Assembly (NCBI RefSeq): GCF_001956985.1
Contig: NZ_CP019082.1
Span: 496,001-560,000 of the forward strand
From: Paludisphaera borealis
GTDB taxonomy: Bacteria > Planctomycetota > Planctomycetia > Isosphaerales > Isosphaeraceae
Length of the DNA stretch: 64,000 nucleotides
Reading direction: 5' to 3'
Positions 16,840-26,345 of the stretch are shown here, one piece after another. Both the position numbers and the translations under genes were made by a program. Below the pieces are notes generated by a model. That model was not told the origin of the DNA. It ran no database searches and was given only the letters and a program-made list of their open reading frames with translations. Each line of letters starts with the position of its first letter. Position 1 is the stretch's first letter.

Positions 16840-19800
16840 ATGGTCCGCGCGCTGATCTCCTGGAGCCTGCACAATAGGCTGATCGTGATTCTGGGCACGA
16901 TCTTGCTGATCGGGGTCGGGCTGCATTCCGCGCGGAATCTCAACGTGGAGGCGTACCCCGATCCGACGCCCCCGCTGGTGGAGGTGATCACCCAGAATCC
17001 GGGCGCCAGCCCCGAGGAGATGGAGCGCCTGATCGGCATCCCCTTGGAGACGGTGCTCAACGGCATGCCCGGGCTCCAGTATCTGCGGAGCATCTCCCTG
17101 GCCGGCCTCAACGACATCAAGTGCCAGTTCGAGTACGGCACCGACTACTGGCTGGCCCGCCAGGAAGTCATCAACCGCATCAGCATGATAAACGGCCTTC
17201 CGCCGGGCGTCACCCCCGGCCTGTCACCCTGGAGCCCCACCGGCGAGATCGTCCGTTACGTGCTCGAAGGCCCCGGATACACGCTCAACCAGATCAAGGC
17301 GGTGCAGGACTGGGTGCTTGAGCGGCAGTTCCGGACGGTGCCGGGAGTGATCGACGTGACCGGCTTCGGGGGGACGGTCAAGCAGTACCAGGTGCTGCTC
17401 GACGGTCAGCTCATGAAGCGATACGACGTGACCCTGCAAATGGTCACCGACGCGATCAGCCAATCGAACGCCAACGTCGGCGGCGACATCCTGCCGTTGG
17501 GGCCCCAGTCGCACAACGTCCGGGCGATCGGCTATCTCGGCGAGGGCGTTGATCCGCTCGATCCCGCCCACGCTGACCGGGCCTATGCGATCGAGGTGGA
17601 GAAGCTCGAGGATCTTCAGGACGTCGTCGTCACCACCCACAAGAACATGCCGGTCTACATCCGCCAGCTCGCCAAGGTGGTCATCGGCTATGAGCCTCGC
17701 CTGGGGGTCGTCGGCCGCGACGGCGAGAACGACGTCGTCGAAGGCATCATCCTGATGCGCAAGTACGAGAAGTCGCTGCCGACCTCCAACGCCGTTCAGG
17801 AGAAGATCGACGCGATCAACAGCGGCGGCATCCTCCCCGCGGGCATGCGGATCGTGCCGTTCAACAGGCGAACCGATCTGGTCAACGTCACGACCCACAA
17901 CGTGCTGCACAACATGCTGGTGGGCATGGGGCTGGTGACGCTCATCCTGTTCGTCTTCCTGGGCGACCTGACGAGCGCGGGGATCGTGGCGCTGATTATC
18001 CCGCTGGCGATCTTGTTCTCGATCTCGGTGCTTTACATGCAGGGCAAGTCGGCCAATCTGCTGTCGATCGGCGCAGTCGACTTCGGCATCATCGTGGACA
18101 GTTCGGTCATCATCGTCGAGAACATCTATCGCCACGTGACGGCGCGCGGGGCCGACCGCAGCCGTCCCTTGATCGACCGCATCGCCGAAGCCTCGCACGA
18201 GATCGAGCGGGCGCTTTTCTTCTCGACCTTGATCATCGTCTGCGCCTTCATCCCCCTCTTTTCGATGACCGGCCCGGAGGGCGCGCTGTTCGGCCCGATG
18301 GCGAACACCTACGCCTTCGCGATCTTCGGGGCGCTCTTGCTCGCGGTGACGCTCACGCCGGTGCTCTGCTCGTTCTTCTTCCACAACAAGAAGGAAGAGA
18401 AGGACACCTTCGTCGACCGGCTGATGAAGGTCCGCTATCTGACGATGCTCAACCGGGTGCTGGATCATCGCTTCCTGGTGCTCGCGGCGATGGTCGGGCT
18501 GTTGATCTTCACGGCCACGCTCGTCCCGCGGCTCGGCGGCGAGTTCATGCCTCCGTTGGAGGAAGGGAACCTCTGGATCCGCGCCCTCCTGCCGCGGACG
18601 GTCACGCTTCAGGAAGCCGCGCGGGTGGCCCCTCGCCTCCGCTCGGTGATCGGCTCGATCCCCGAGATCCGCGGCGTGATGTCGCACGTCGGCCGCCCCG
18701 ACGACGGCACCGACGTGACCAGCTATTTCAATCTCGAGTTCAACGCTCCTCTGATTCCCATGGAGCAATGGCGGACGAAGCCCGTCATGTTCCTGGGCCG
18801 CAAGATCTGGGACCGAGCGATCACGCGCGAGGAGATCCAGGAGGAGTTGGGCGAGAAGTTTCGGGAATTCCCCTCGGTCAATTTCAACTTTTCGCAGCTT
18901 ATTCGCGACAACGTCGAGGAAGCGCTCTCAGGCGTCAAGGGCGCCAATTCGATCAAACTGTTCGGCAACGACCTGAACGTGCTGGAGGAAGAGGGCCAAC
19001 GGATCGTCACGATCCTCAACCAGGTTCGGGGCATCGACAACGCGGGCCTCTTCCACATCATCGGTCAACCCAACCTTGAGATCCAGATCGACCGGCATGA
19101 ATGCGCCCGCTACGGGATCAACGTGGCCGACGTCGAGTCGGTGGTGCAGGTCGCCGTGGGAGGGCGTGCGTTCACGCAGATGGTCGAGGGAGAGAAGCGA
19201 TTCGACATCGTGCTTCGGCTCCCCAAGGACCAGCGCGACGATCCCGAGGTGATCGGACGGATCTTGGTGGACACGCCGGGGGACGACGGCAAACCGGGCG
19301 CGCGGATTCCGCTCAAGCAACTGGTCAAGATCGATCCACACAAGCCAGGCGCTTCGTACATCTATCGCGAAAACAATCGTCGTTACATACCCATCAAGTT
19401 CAGCGTCCACGGACGCGACCTGGCCTCGGCGATCGCCGAGGCCCAGCGCAGGATCAACGATCCGATCACCGGGGTGAAGCGCCCGGAGGGCTACCAGATC
19501 GAGTGGGCGGGGGAGTTCGCGCAGATGGAGCAGGCGAACAGTCGCCTGATGTTCATCGTGCCCCTGTCGATCAGTCTGATTTTGATCTTGTTGTACACGA
19601 CGTTCAAGTCGGTGAAGGACGCGTTGCTGGTCATGTGCAACGTGCTCGAGGCGGCGATGGGAGGCGTGCTGGCCCTGTGGGTGACCGGAACGCCGTTCAG
19701 CATCTCGGCGGCGGTCGGGTTCATCTCGGTCTTCGGCGTGGCGGTGCAGGACGGCGTCTTGCTGATCTCGTACTTCAACCAGATGCGCGCCGCGGGCCTG

Positions 19801-20199
19801 CCGGTTCGCGAGGCCGTGATGCGCGGGGCCGAGCTGCGGGTTCGGCCGGTGGTGATGACCTCGCTGACGGCGGCCTTGGGCCTGCTCCCCGCCGCCCTGG
19901 CGACCTCGATCGGCTCGCAGGCCCAAAAGCCCCTGGCGATCGTCGTGGTCGGGGCCATGCTTTGCACCTTGTTCCTGACGCGTTATTTGATGCCGATCCT
20001 TTATAGTTTCTTCCCGGCCCCGGCCGGAACCGCACCCTGCGGCGAAGATCTGATTGAAGGTTCGCACTACAGCGACCGCTTCTTCCCTCACAAGCACCGC
20101 TCCGCCTCGCCGGACGGCCGCCGTGAAGCCGCCATCGATTCCGACGAGGGCGACGCGACCGACTTTGGCGCTGAAGATCACGAAGGAAGCTCGTCATGA
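16840..20199 (+). CDS. czcA: heavy-metal efflux RND pump, CzcA type
   Basis: A 1119-residue inner-membrane proton-driven exporter of the HME-RND family. The N-terminus begins with a hydrophobic helix (IVILGTILLIGVG) after a short cytoplasmic lead. The periplasmic porter domain follows with the HME signature VEAYPDPTPPLVEVITQ. The proton relay of CzcA is present in full: D414, D420 and E427 in DFGIIVDSSVIIVENIY. This DFGxxxD pattern is typical of CzcA-like (Zn/Co/Cd/Ni) rather than CusA-like (Cu/Ag) members. Two blocks of six helices flank two large periplasmic loops. The C-terminus carries an extra acidic/His-containing tail of about 50 residues. The stop overlaps the adaptor's ATG by four bases. 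Substrate assignment is inference. Confidence 0.93.
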   Translation: MVRALISWSLHNRLIVILGTILLIGVGLHSARNLNVEAYPDPTPPLVEVITQNPGASPEEMERLIGIPLETVLNGMPGLQYLRSISLAGLNDIKCQFEYGTDYWLARQEVINRISMINGLPPGVTPGLSPWSPTGEIVRYVLEGPGYTLNQIKAVQDWVLERQFRTVPGVIDVTGFGGTVKQYQVLLDGQLMKRYDVTLQMVTDAISQSNANVGGDILPLGPQSHNVRAIGYLGEGVDPLDPAHADRAYAIEVEKLEDLQDVVVTTHKNMPVYIRQLAKVVIGYEPRLGVVGRDGENDVVEGIILMRKYEKSLPTSNAVQEKIDAINSGGILPAGMRIVPFNRRTDLVNVTTHNVLHNMLVGMGLVTLILFVFLGDLTSAGIVALIIPLAILFSISVLYMQGKSANLLSIGAVDFGIIVDSSVIIVENIYRHVTARGADRSRPLIDRIAEASHEIERALFFSTLIIVCAFIPLFSMTGPEGALFGPMANTYAFAIFGALLLAVTLTPVLCSFFFHNKKEEKDTFVDRLMKVRYLTMLNRVLDHRFLVLAAMVGLLIFTATLVPRLGGEFMPPLEEGNLWIRALLPRTVTLQEAARVAPRLRSVIGSIPEIRGVMSHVGRPDDGTDVTSYFNLEFNAPLIPMEQWRTKPVMFLGRKIWDRAITREEIQEELGEKFREFPSVNFNFSQLIRDNVEEALSGVKGANSIKLFGNDLNVLEEEGQRIVTILNQVRGIDNAGLFHIIGQPNLEIQIDRHECARYGINVADVESVVQVAVGGRAFTQMVEGEKRFDIVLRLPKDQRDDPEVIGRILVDTPGDDGKPGARIPLKQLVKIDPHKPGASYIYRENNRRYIPIKFSVHGRDLASAIAEAQRRINDPITGVKRPEGYQIEWAGEFAQMEQANSRLMFIVPLSISLILILLYTTFKSVKDALLVMCNVLEAAMGGVLALWVTGTPFSISAAVGFISVFGVAVQDGVLLISYFNQMRAAGLPVREAVMRGAELRVRPVVMTSLTAALGLLPAALATSIGSQAQKPLAIVVVGAMLCTLFLTRYLMPILYSFFPAPAGTAPCGEDLIEGSHYSDRFFPHKHRSASPDGRREAAIDSDEGDATDFGAEDHEGSSS

Positions 20200-21545
20200 G
20201 AATCGGCTGGAAAATCCTGGTCGTCGCGCTGGCCGCGGCGGGCCTCGCCGGCTGGCTGGCCGTCGATCACCAAAGCCGGGCGCGCGCGCTCTCGGCCTGG
20301 CATCAGCTCTCGGGATCCGCGCACCACGCCGACGAGCCGCCGCGGAAGGACTGGGTCAAATCGCCGGGCGAGGCGACGTCGACCCTGCCGCGCGGCGTGG
20401 TCGAGCTGACCGACGCCCAGGTTCAAGCGATCGGCCTGAGGACCACCACGGTCAAGACCCAGACCGAGCCGGTCATCCTCCGGCTCACCGGCGTCACCGA
20501 TTACGATCCGGCCACGCTGACCTTGATCCGGTCGATGTTCGATTGCCGGATCGACAAGGTGCTCGTCGGTTTCGGCGCGGTGGTCAAGGCCGGCGACCCC
20601 CTGCTCGAAGTGTTCAGCACCGACCTGGCGCAGACCAAGAGCGACTACGAGACGGCGCGCAGCCAGTGGATCCGCGACAAGAAGGTTCTCGACTACAAGG
20701 CTCCCCTGGCAAAGAGCGAGACGATCCCCCGCAAGGAACTGATCGAGATCGAGAACGACGAGAGCAAGAGCCGGCTCCTAATGAAGCTCGCCAGGGACAA
20801 ACTGCTCGTCTATGGCCTGACCGAGAAGGAAGTCGAAGACGTGGAGAACGAGGACGGCGTGCAGAAGGCCCGGCTGATCCTCCGCTCGCGGGCCGACGGC
20901 ATCGTCATCAAGCGGTCGGTCGTGCCGGGCAACTACTACGACGCCAAGGACGAGCTGATGGAGATCGCGCCGCTCGACCACCTGTGGGTGCGGGGCAGCG
21001 TCAGCGAGCTCGACGCCGACAAGGTCGAGATCGGCCAGACCCTCCGGATCATCTTCCCGTACTCCGATCAGACGATCACCGACGAGGTCGAAGGCATCGA
21101 CAAGGCCATCGACCCCGAGACCCGCTCGGCCAAGTTCCGGACGTCGATCCCCAATCCCGAGAAACGGTTCAAGGCGGGCATGTTCGTCCGCGTCCTCCTG
21201 GAGATCCCACCCAAACCCGGTGAGACCGTCATCCCACGCGAGTCGATGGTCTCGGTCGACCGCCTCGATTTCGTCTTCGTCCAGCAGCCGGGGCCCGGCC
21301 ATCGATTCGAGCGCCGCAAGATCCTGGTCAGCAAGGAGACCAGCGACTGGGTGATCGTCGCCAGAGCGACCACGGAGCACGCCGGCTTGAAAGTCGGCGA
21401 GACGCTCGCCGTCACCGGTAGTCTGATCCTCGAGCAAATGCACGAAGATCGGCTCACCATCGAAGGCAAGAAGTCGTCCGATCGCCCCAGGGACGACGAG
21501 TCGTTCGGCAGGCCCGAAAAGTCGGTGACCATCAAGCTGCACTGA
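20196..21545 (+). CDS. czcB: RND efflux periplasmic adaptor (HlyD/CzcB family)
   Basis: A 449-residue membrane fusion protein that links the pump to the outer-membrane channel. The N-terminal helix (ILVVALAAAGLAGWLAV) is a signal anchor. A barrel-sandwich part follows (FDCRIDKVLVGFGAVVKAGD, residues about 110-135). A helical hairpin with DLAQTKSDYETARSQWIRDK comes next. The second lipoyl half is ILRSRADGIVIKRSVVPGNY. The beta-barrel and membrane-proximal domains contain DKVEIGQTLRI and IPRESMV. The gene starts inside the pump's stop (ATGA), so translation is coupled. Residues near the N-terminus include a HH pair that could touch metal, which is weak evidence. Confidence 0.9.
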   Translation: MRIGWKILVVALAAAGLAGWLAVDHQSRARALSAWHQLSGSAHHADEPPRKDWVKSPGEATSTLPRGVVELTDAQVQAIGLRTTTVKTQTEPVILRLTGVTDYDPATLTLIRSMFDCRIDKVLVGFGAVVKAGDPLLEVFSTDLAQTKSDYETARSQWIRDKKVLDYKAPLAKSETIPRKELIEIENDESKSRLLMKLARDKLLVYGLTEKEVEDVENEDGVQKARLILRSRADGIVIKRSVVPGNYYDAKDELMEIAPLDHLWVRGSVSELDADKVEIGQTLRIIFPYSDQTITDEVEGIDKAIDPETRSAKFRTSIPNPEKRFKAGMFVRVLLEIPPKPGETVIPRESMVSVDRLDFVFVQQPGPGHRFERRKILVSKETSDWVIVARATTEHAGLKVGETLAVTGSLILEQMHEDRLTIEGKKSSDRPRDDESFGRPEKSVTIKLH

Positions 21546-21753
21546 TCCGAGCCGGGCCGGACCGTCGCGGCGATCGCTCCGCGGTCGCGGTTTGGCTCCA
21601 GTCGGCCGCGCGGCCGGTCGATCTAAGAAAGGCGTCGATCGTATGGATTCGATCGATCGCGAGACGCCCGCCCCGGCGATCCCGGCGGCCAAGCCGCGTC
21701 GCGCTCAGGCCGGGATACGGCCTCGCCGTGCCTGGGAAGGAGCCTGCGAGACG

Positions 21754-23349
21754 ATGAACCCGTTCTTGGTTCGACCGAGCCCCCTGCTCTTACTCGCCGT
21801 CGTCCTGTTGGTCGCCGCCGTTCGCGCCCCGGCCCAGGGGACCTCCGACTCGGAGGGATCGGCCGCCGGCTCGTCGGTGTCGCGACTCGGCCGGGCGCCG
21901 GGCAGCGGCGGCGGCTCGCTCGGGAACTCGCCGAACACCGGCCAGATCATCGGTGGACGCCCGGGGATCTCGACGCCCAAGGGGATTCCGACTTCGGTCT
22001 CGACGCCCGAGGCGATCTCTCCGACCCTGATGCAGCAGCCGATCGCCCCGCCGGAGTCGGCGCCGATTTCGGGCGCGTCCGTGCCGCTTTTCGGCGTGAT
22101 CTCCATCCCCGAGGGCGCTGAGGACGACGGGCCGGCCGACGGCGTGACTCTGGACGCCGCCATCGCGACCACCTTGAACCGAAGCCTGGATCTCCGCTCG
22201 AAATTCTTCGAGATCCCCCAAGCCAAGGCCGACACCCTCCAGGCCAGCCTCAGAGCCAACCCGGTCTTCTACGCCGACGCTCAGCTCGTCCCGTTCGGCC
22301 AGTTCAACCGGGCGGCGCCGGGGGGCCCCACGCAGTACGACGTGAACGTCACCTACCCGCTCGACGTCACCCGCAAGCGACAGGCGCGCACCCAGGTCGC
22401 CATGCGGGCCGAACGCGTCCTCGAGGCGCAATATCAGGAGGCGGTTCGACAGCGGATCGACGACGTCTACGACGCCTTCGTGTTCGGCGTCCTCGCCGCG
22501 CGTCAGACGGTCCGCTACGCTCAGTCGAGCGTCAAGGGGCTGCAAGACCTGACCGCGAGGACCGAGCAGCTCCACCAGAAAGGCGGGGTCTCGCTCGGCG
22601 ATCTGAATCGGATCAAGAACCAGTACCGCACCGCCCGGCTCGGATTGATCGACGCCCAGGCGTCGTATCGCAAGGCCAAGCTGGAGATGGGTTCGCTCAT
22701 GAACCTCACCCGGCCCGAGATCGAGGCGATGAGCGTTCGGGGGACGATCCAGGACGATGCGCCCCCGCCGCCGCCGGTGGAGGAGATGGTCAAGATCGCC
22801 TTGGCCGAGCGTCCCGACATCGTCTCGTTCCGTCTGGGACTTCACCGGGCCGAAGCCGACGTCCGACTCGCCCGCGCCAACCGCTTGAACGACGTCTTCG
22901 TCCTGGCCCAGCCTTTCACGTATCAGGACAACACGCCCTACGGCCTCAAGAGCGCGTACTCCTGGGCGCTCGGCGTCACCGTCCCCTTGCCCGTCTACAA
23001 TCGCAATCAGGGGGGCATCCAGCGCGCGGTGCTGAACGTCGATCAGACCAAGACCGAGATCGCCGAGCTTGAGCGGCAGATCGCCATCGACGTCGAGAAG
23101 GCCGCCCAGGAGTACGCCGTCACCCGCCAGGAGGTCGACGAGCTGAAGTCCGAGGTCATCCCGGCCGCCCGCCAGGTGCAGCAGGAGGCCTACCGGCTCT
23201 ACCTGTCGGGCGAGACCAGTATCGTCAACTATATCAACGCACAGCTTGATTTCAACCAAGTGGCCAAGCAATACCTCGACACCGCGATCCGCCACCGCCG
23301 CAGCATGCTGGATTTGAACACCGTCACGGGCAAACGGATCATGCCCTGA
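21754..23349 (+). CDS. TolC-family outer-membrane channel of the RND system
   Basis: A 531-residue outer-membrane efflux protein completing the tripartite pump. ATG 21754 gives a clean signal peptide (LLLLAVVLLVAAVRAPAQ) and has AAGGAG 11 bases upstream. The frame opens earlier, with an alternative ATG at 21643 that would bury the signal. A low-complexity Ser/Gly/Pro stretch covers about 30-130. The body has the two OEP repeats: DAAIATTLNRSLDLRSKFFE, long helices such as QRIDDVYDAFVFGVLAARQT, and a second repeat ending AVTRQEVDELKSEVIPAARQ. Closing helices show the NYINAQLDFNQ and MLDLNTVTG motifs typical of the family. It lies 208 bases after the adaptor on the same strand. Confidence 0.88.
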   Translation: MNPFLVRPSPLLLLAVVLLVAAVRAPAQGTSDSEGSAAGSSVSRLGRAPGSGGGSLGNSPNTGQIIGGRPGISTPKGIPTSVSTPEAISPTLMQQPIAPPESAPISGASVPLFGVISIPEGAEDDGPADGVTLDAAIATTLNRSLDLRSKFFEIPQAKADTLQASLRANPVFYADAQLVPFGQFNRAAPGGPTQYDVNVTYPLDVTRKRQARTQVAMRAERVLEAQYQEAVRQRIDDVYDAFVFGVLAARQTVRYAQSSVKGLQDLTARTEQLHQKGGVSLGDLNRIKNQYRTARLGLIDAQASYRKAKLEMGSLMNLTRPEIEAMSVRGTIQDDAPPPPPVEEMVKIALAERPDIVSFRLGLHRAEADVRLARANRLNDVFVLAQPFTYQDNTPYGLKSAYSWALGVTVPLPVYNRNQGGIQRAVLNVDQTKTEIAELERQIAIDVEKAAQEYAVTRQEVDELKSEVIPAARQVQQEAYRLYLSGETSIVNYINAQLDFNQVAKQYLDTAIRHRRSMLDLNTVTGKRIMP

Positions 23350-23405
23350 GTGGGATTCGGCCGAAGATCGGTTCGGAGATTCCCGAGACTCTGTGGGAGG
23401 GACTG

Positions 23406-24185
23406 ATGTCGCGTCGAAGATCCCGAAGCTGGAAGCCGGTCGTCGAGGCCGTCGAAGAGCGCCAGCTCCTCTCCCTGGTGACCAACATCATGATGAGCAA
23501 CCACCAGAGCTTCATGAACTCGGTCAAGGCTCGCTCCATGCTGGGCGATTCCTCGTCCGCCGCCGCCTCCGCGGCCTCGACGAGCGGACAAAAAGGTTTC
23601 GCCCCCTCGCAGTCGTCGATCGCCCTGCCCGAGAATCAAGGGCCTCAGGGGATCAACCTGATGCTCTCTCCGAGGGGCGCGATGACCCCGCTCCAGTACA
23701 AGAAATCGCTCTACACGGCGAAGTTCGTCGGCAATTACACGATCGGCCCCGGCCGGTTCGACAGCGAGGCCCTCCAGGTGGCCATCCAGGGCGTCGGCAG
23801 CACCACCAACATCCTCCACGCCGACATCCAGCTCGGCCTGATCGTGGCCAAAGACCCGAGCATCCAGAACAGCGGCGCCAGCGTGATCTTCGACCGCAAC
23901 ATCAACTCGAACAGCTCGCTCGGCTTCAACCTGGCGTCGCCCAGCAGCGACGTCGACGACCACGGCAGACCCAATCGCTTCGTGAGCGTCTCGCTCGACA
24001 CCAACACCAGCGCGGGGAACTTCGTCGAGGGCTACTCTCAGGGGGTCCTTGAGATCAAGTACAAGCCCAACGGCAAACGCACGCGCGGCGTGCTCGAACA
24101 GGGGACGGCCGTCGTCACCTTCAAGGGACAGGTCTACGCGCCCAACATCGCGTTCATCCTCCGCAACGCCAATATCAATCCGTAA
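23406..24185 (+). CDS. exported hypothetical protein with planctomycete LEPR-XLL-like leader
   Basis: A 259-residue protein. The N-terminus, RRRSRSWKPVVEAVEERQLL, is a variant of the arginine-rich LEPR-XLL leader that planctomycetes place on exported or surface proteins; the usual form is close to LEPRxLLS. Next comes a low-complexity Ser/Ala segment, then about 150 residues of beta-rich sequence (YTIGPGRFDSEALQVAIQG onward) with many Asn and Ser. I do not recognise a named domain. The gene begins 56 bases after the TolC-like gene and could be in the same transcript, but its product looks like a surface component rather than part of the pump. Confidence 0.7.
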   Translation: MSRRRSRSWKPVVEAVEERQLLSLVTNIMMSNHQSFMNSVKARSMLGDSSSAAASAASTSGQKGFAPSQSSIALPENQGPQGINLMLSPRGAMTPLQYKKSLYTAKFVGNYTIGPGRFDSEALQVAIQGVGSTTNILHADIQLGLIVAKDPSIQNSGASVIFDRNINSNSSLGFNLASPSSDVDDHGRPNRFVSVSLDTNTSAGNFVEGYSQGVLEIKYKPNGKRTRGVLEQGTAVVTFKGQVYAPNIAFILRNANINP

Positions 24186-24256
24186 ACTCCGCGACCGGCC
24201 GGGGCGCGGTACGACCGACACCCGCCCCGTCCTGGCGTGGTCCCTCCGCGACAGGC

Positions 24257-24262
24257 TAGAAT
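24257..24262 (+). promoter_or_regulatory. candidate -10 box upstream of the GH127 gene
   Basis: TAGAAT at 24257-24262 lies 55 bases before the GH127 start codon in a GC-rich stretch. The only -35-like hexamer is CTGGCG, 19 bases upstream, which is weak. Evidence is limited to the -10 match. Confidence 0.2.
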
Positions 24263-24317
24263 GGACGTGTTGGACGCGGCGCTCGACCGTTCAGCACGAC
24301 ACCACGGACGCCTACTC

Positions 24318-26309
24318 ATGATTCGCAGCCAGGGACGCCATGTCTGGATCGCCGCACTCGGGTTGATCCTGGGAACGCCGCATTCGGGATTCGCCGAACC
24401 CCCAAGGGCCGGGCGGATCGAGGCGAACGCCCTGGAGCCGCTCCCCCTGGGGCGGATCAAGCCGACCGGCTGGCTGAAGCGTCAATTGGAAATCCAGGCG
24501 GCCGGTCTGGGCGGCTGCCTCGACGAGTTCTGGCCCGACATCAAGTCGAGCGCCTGGATCGGCGGCAAGGCCGAAGGCTGGGAGCGCGTACCGTACTGGC
24601 TTGACGGCCTCGTGCCGTTGGCTTACCTCAACGACGAGCCGGCGCTCAAGGCCAAGGTCAAGCGGTTCGTCGACACCATCCTCGAACACCAGCAGCCCGA
24701 CGGCTGGCTCGGACCGATCGGCGACGCGGCGGGCCACCAGCCTTACGATCCCTGGCCCCTGTTCCCTCTCTTCAAGGCGTTCCTCCAGTACGAGCAGGCC
24801 ACGGCCGACCCTCGCGTGATTCCCGCGCTGCTGAGGTGCGCCCGCAAGCTCGACAAGGTTCTCGATCAGACGCCGCTGTCGAACTGGGGTAAGATGCGCG
24901 CGGCCGATCTCTCGACGGCCCTCTACGCGCTGCACGACCGCGTCCGCGAGCCCTGGCTGATCGACCTGGCGCGGAAAGCCTTCGCGCAGAGCTACGACTG
25001 GCGCGCCCATTTCGACGACTTCAAGTTCACCGGCAAGACGCAGGGCAAGTTCGAACTCGACACTCACGGAGTCAACACCGCCATGGGGCTCAAGTACGGG
25101 CCGGTCCGTTACCGGATCTCGGGAGACCCCAAGGACCGCGACTCCGTCTTCTCGATGCTCGAAATCCTCGACAAATACCACGGCCAGGCCACGGGGATGT
25201 TCACCTGCGACGAACACCTCGCCGGCCGCAGCCCGTCGCAGGGCACCGAGCTTTGCACGGTGGTCGAGGCCATGTACTCGCTGGAAACGGCGATCGCGAT
25301 CACCGGCGACGCCCGGCTGGGCGATCGGCTTGAGAAGATCACATTCAACGCCCTGCCCGCCACCTTCAAGAAAGATATGACTGCTCATCAGTACGATCAG
25401 CAGTGCAACCAGGTCGTATGTAAGCGGGAGGGCGAGCACGTTTACGTCGACAACGGACCGGATTCCAACCTCTACGGCCTCGAGCCCAACTTCGGCTGCT
25501 GCACGGCGAACTTCCATCAGGGCTGGCCCAAGTTCGCCTCCAACCTGTGGATGAAGACGCCCGGCGGAGGACTGGCCGTCGTCGCCTACGCGCCTTGCAT
25601 CGTCGAAACCGAGATCCAGGGCAAGCCGGTCAAGGTCGAGGTGAGGACCGATTACCCGTTCCGCGATGCGATCGAGATCGTCGTGACGGTCCCCGAGCCG
25701 ATGACGTTTCCGCTGGAACTTCGCGTGCCGGAGTGGTCGCCCCCCCTCATGATCGAGGGAACGAACGTAACCGTTCAACGAGTCGGTCCCCCGAGGAACG
25801 AAGGCGCTGGCTACCAGGCGATGAACGCCCGGTGGAGCGGCTCGACGGTCGTCCGGTTCGCCCTGCCGTCCGAGTTCCGGCTCTATCGCGGCGATCACGA
25901 TTCCGTCGCCGTCGAGCGCGGCCCGCTCGTCTTCGCCCTGCCGATCGGCGCCGAGTGGAAGAAGCTGAAAGACAATCCGATATTCGCCGACTGGGAGGTC
26001 TACCCGACGACTCCCTGGAACTACGCATTGGAGATCGACCCGGCGAATCTCGCAAAGTCCCTGAGCCTGGAACAGAGCCCGCTGAACGCGAGCGGCTCGC
26101 TGTTCTCGGTGGACGCCGCTCCGATCTCGCTACAGGTCAAGGGGCGGCGCCTTGAAAGCTGGAAGATCGAACGAGGGGCCGCCGCGCCTCCGCCGCGAAG
26201 TCCCGCGCGGAGCGACGCGCCTCTGGAAGAGTTGAGGCTCATCCCTTACGGCTGCACCGATCTTCGGATCACCGAATTTCCGATGCTGGTCCGCTCGTCC
26301 GGACGCTGA
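24318..26309 (+). CDS. glycoside hydrolase family 127 (beta-L-arabinofuranosidase-like, former DUF1680), secreted
   Basis: A 663-residue exported enzyme. ATG 24318 gives a signal peptide (HVWIAALGLILGTPHSGFA). An alpha/alpha-barrel catalytic domain follows (GWERVPYWLDGLVPLAYL). The GH127 zinc/cysteine active site is visible: E311 and C313 in TELCTVVEAM, and C394-C395 in FGCCTANFHQG. These match the Glu-x-Cys and Cys-Cys zinc ligands and the nucleophilic Cys known from the Bifidobacterium enzyme HypBA1. The C-terminal 230 residues are beta-rich. The likely role is trimming L-arabinofuranose or related sugars from plant or algal glycans, outside the cytoplasm. Substrate identity is inference from the family. 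Confidence 0.88.
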   Translation: MIRSQGRHVWIAALGLILGTPHSGFAEPPRAGRIEANALEPLPLGRIKPTGWLKRQLEIQAAGLGGCLDEFWPDIKSSAWIGGKAEGWERVPYWLDGLVPLAYLNDEPALKAKVKRFVDTILEHQQPDGWLGPIGDAAGHQPYDPWPLFPLFKAFLQYEQATADPRVIPALLRCARKLDKVLDQTPLSNWGKMRAADLSTALYALHDRVREPWLIDLARKAFAQSYDWRAHFDDFKFTGKTQGKFELDTHGVNTAMGLKYGPVRYRISGDPKDRDSVFSMLEILDKYHGQATGMFTCDEHLAGRSPSQGTELCTVVEAMYSLETAIAITGDARLGDRLEKITFNALPATFKKDMTAHQYDQQCNQVVCKREGEHVYVDNGPDSNLYGLEPNFGCCTANFHQGWPKFASNLWMKTPGGGLAVVAYAPCIVETEIQGKPVKVEVRTDYPFRDAIEIVVTVPEPMTFPLELRVPEWSPPLMIEGTNVTVQRVGPPRNEGAGYQAMNARWSGSTVVRFALPSEFRLYRGDHDSVAVERGPLVFALPIGAEWKKLKDNPIFADWEVYPTTPWNYALEIDPANLAKSLSLEQSPLNASGSLFSVDAAPISLQVKGRRLESWKIERGAAAPPPRSPARSDAPLEELRLIPYGCTDLRITEFPMLVRSSGR

Positions 26310-26345
26310 CGGAATCCGTGATCCGGCAGCAACCCGGATTTCCCC

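Noticed and set aside
17224-18768. Long minus-strand open frame opposite the RND pump
   Set aside because: Asp/Arg/His-rich shadow of a clear CzcA-type gene; such antisense frames recur throughout this GC-rich window.
24312-25898. Long minus-strand frame (528 codons) opposite the GH127 gene
   Set aside because: The plus strand has a signal peptide and all zinc/cysteine active-site residues; the antisense product is a composition artefact.
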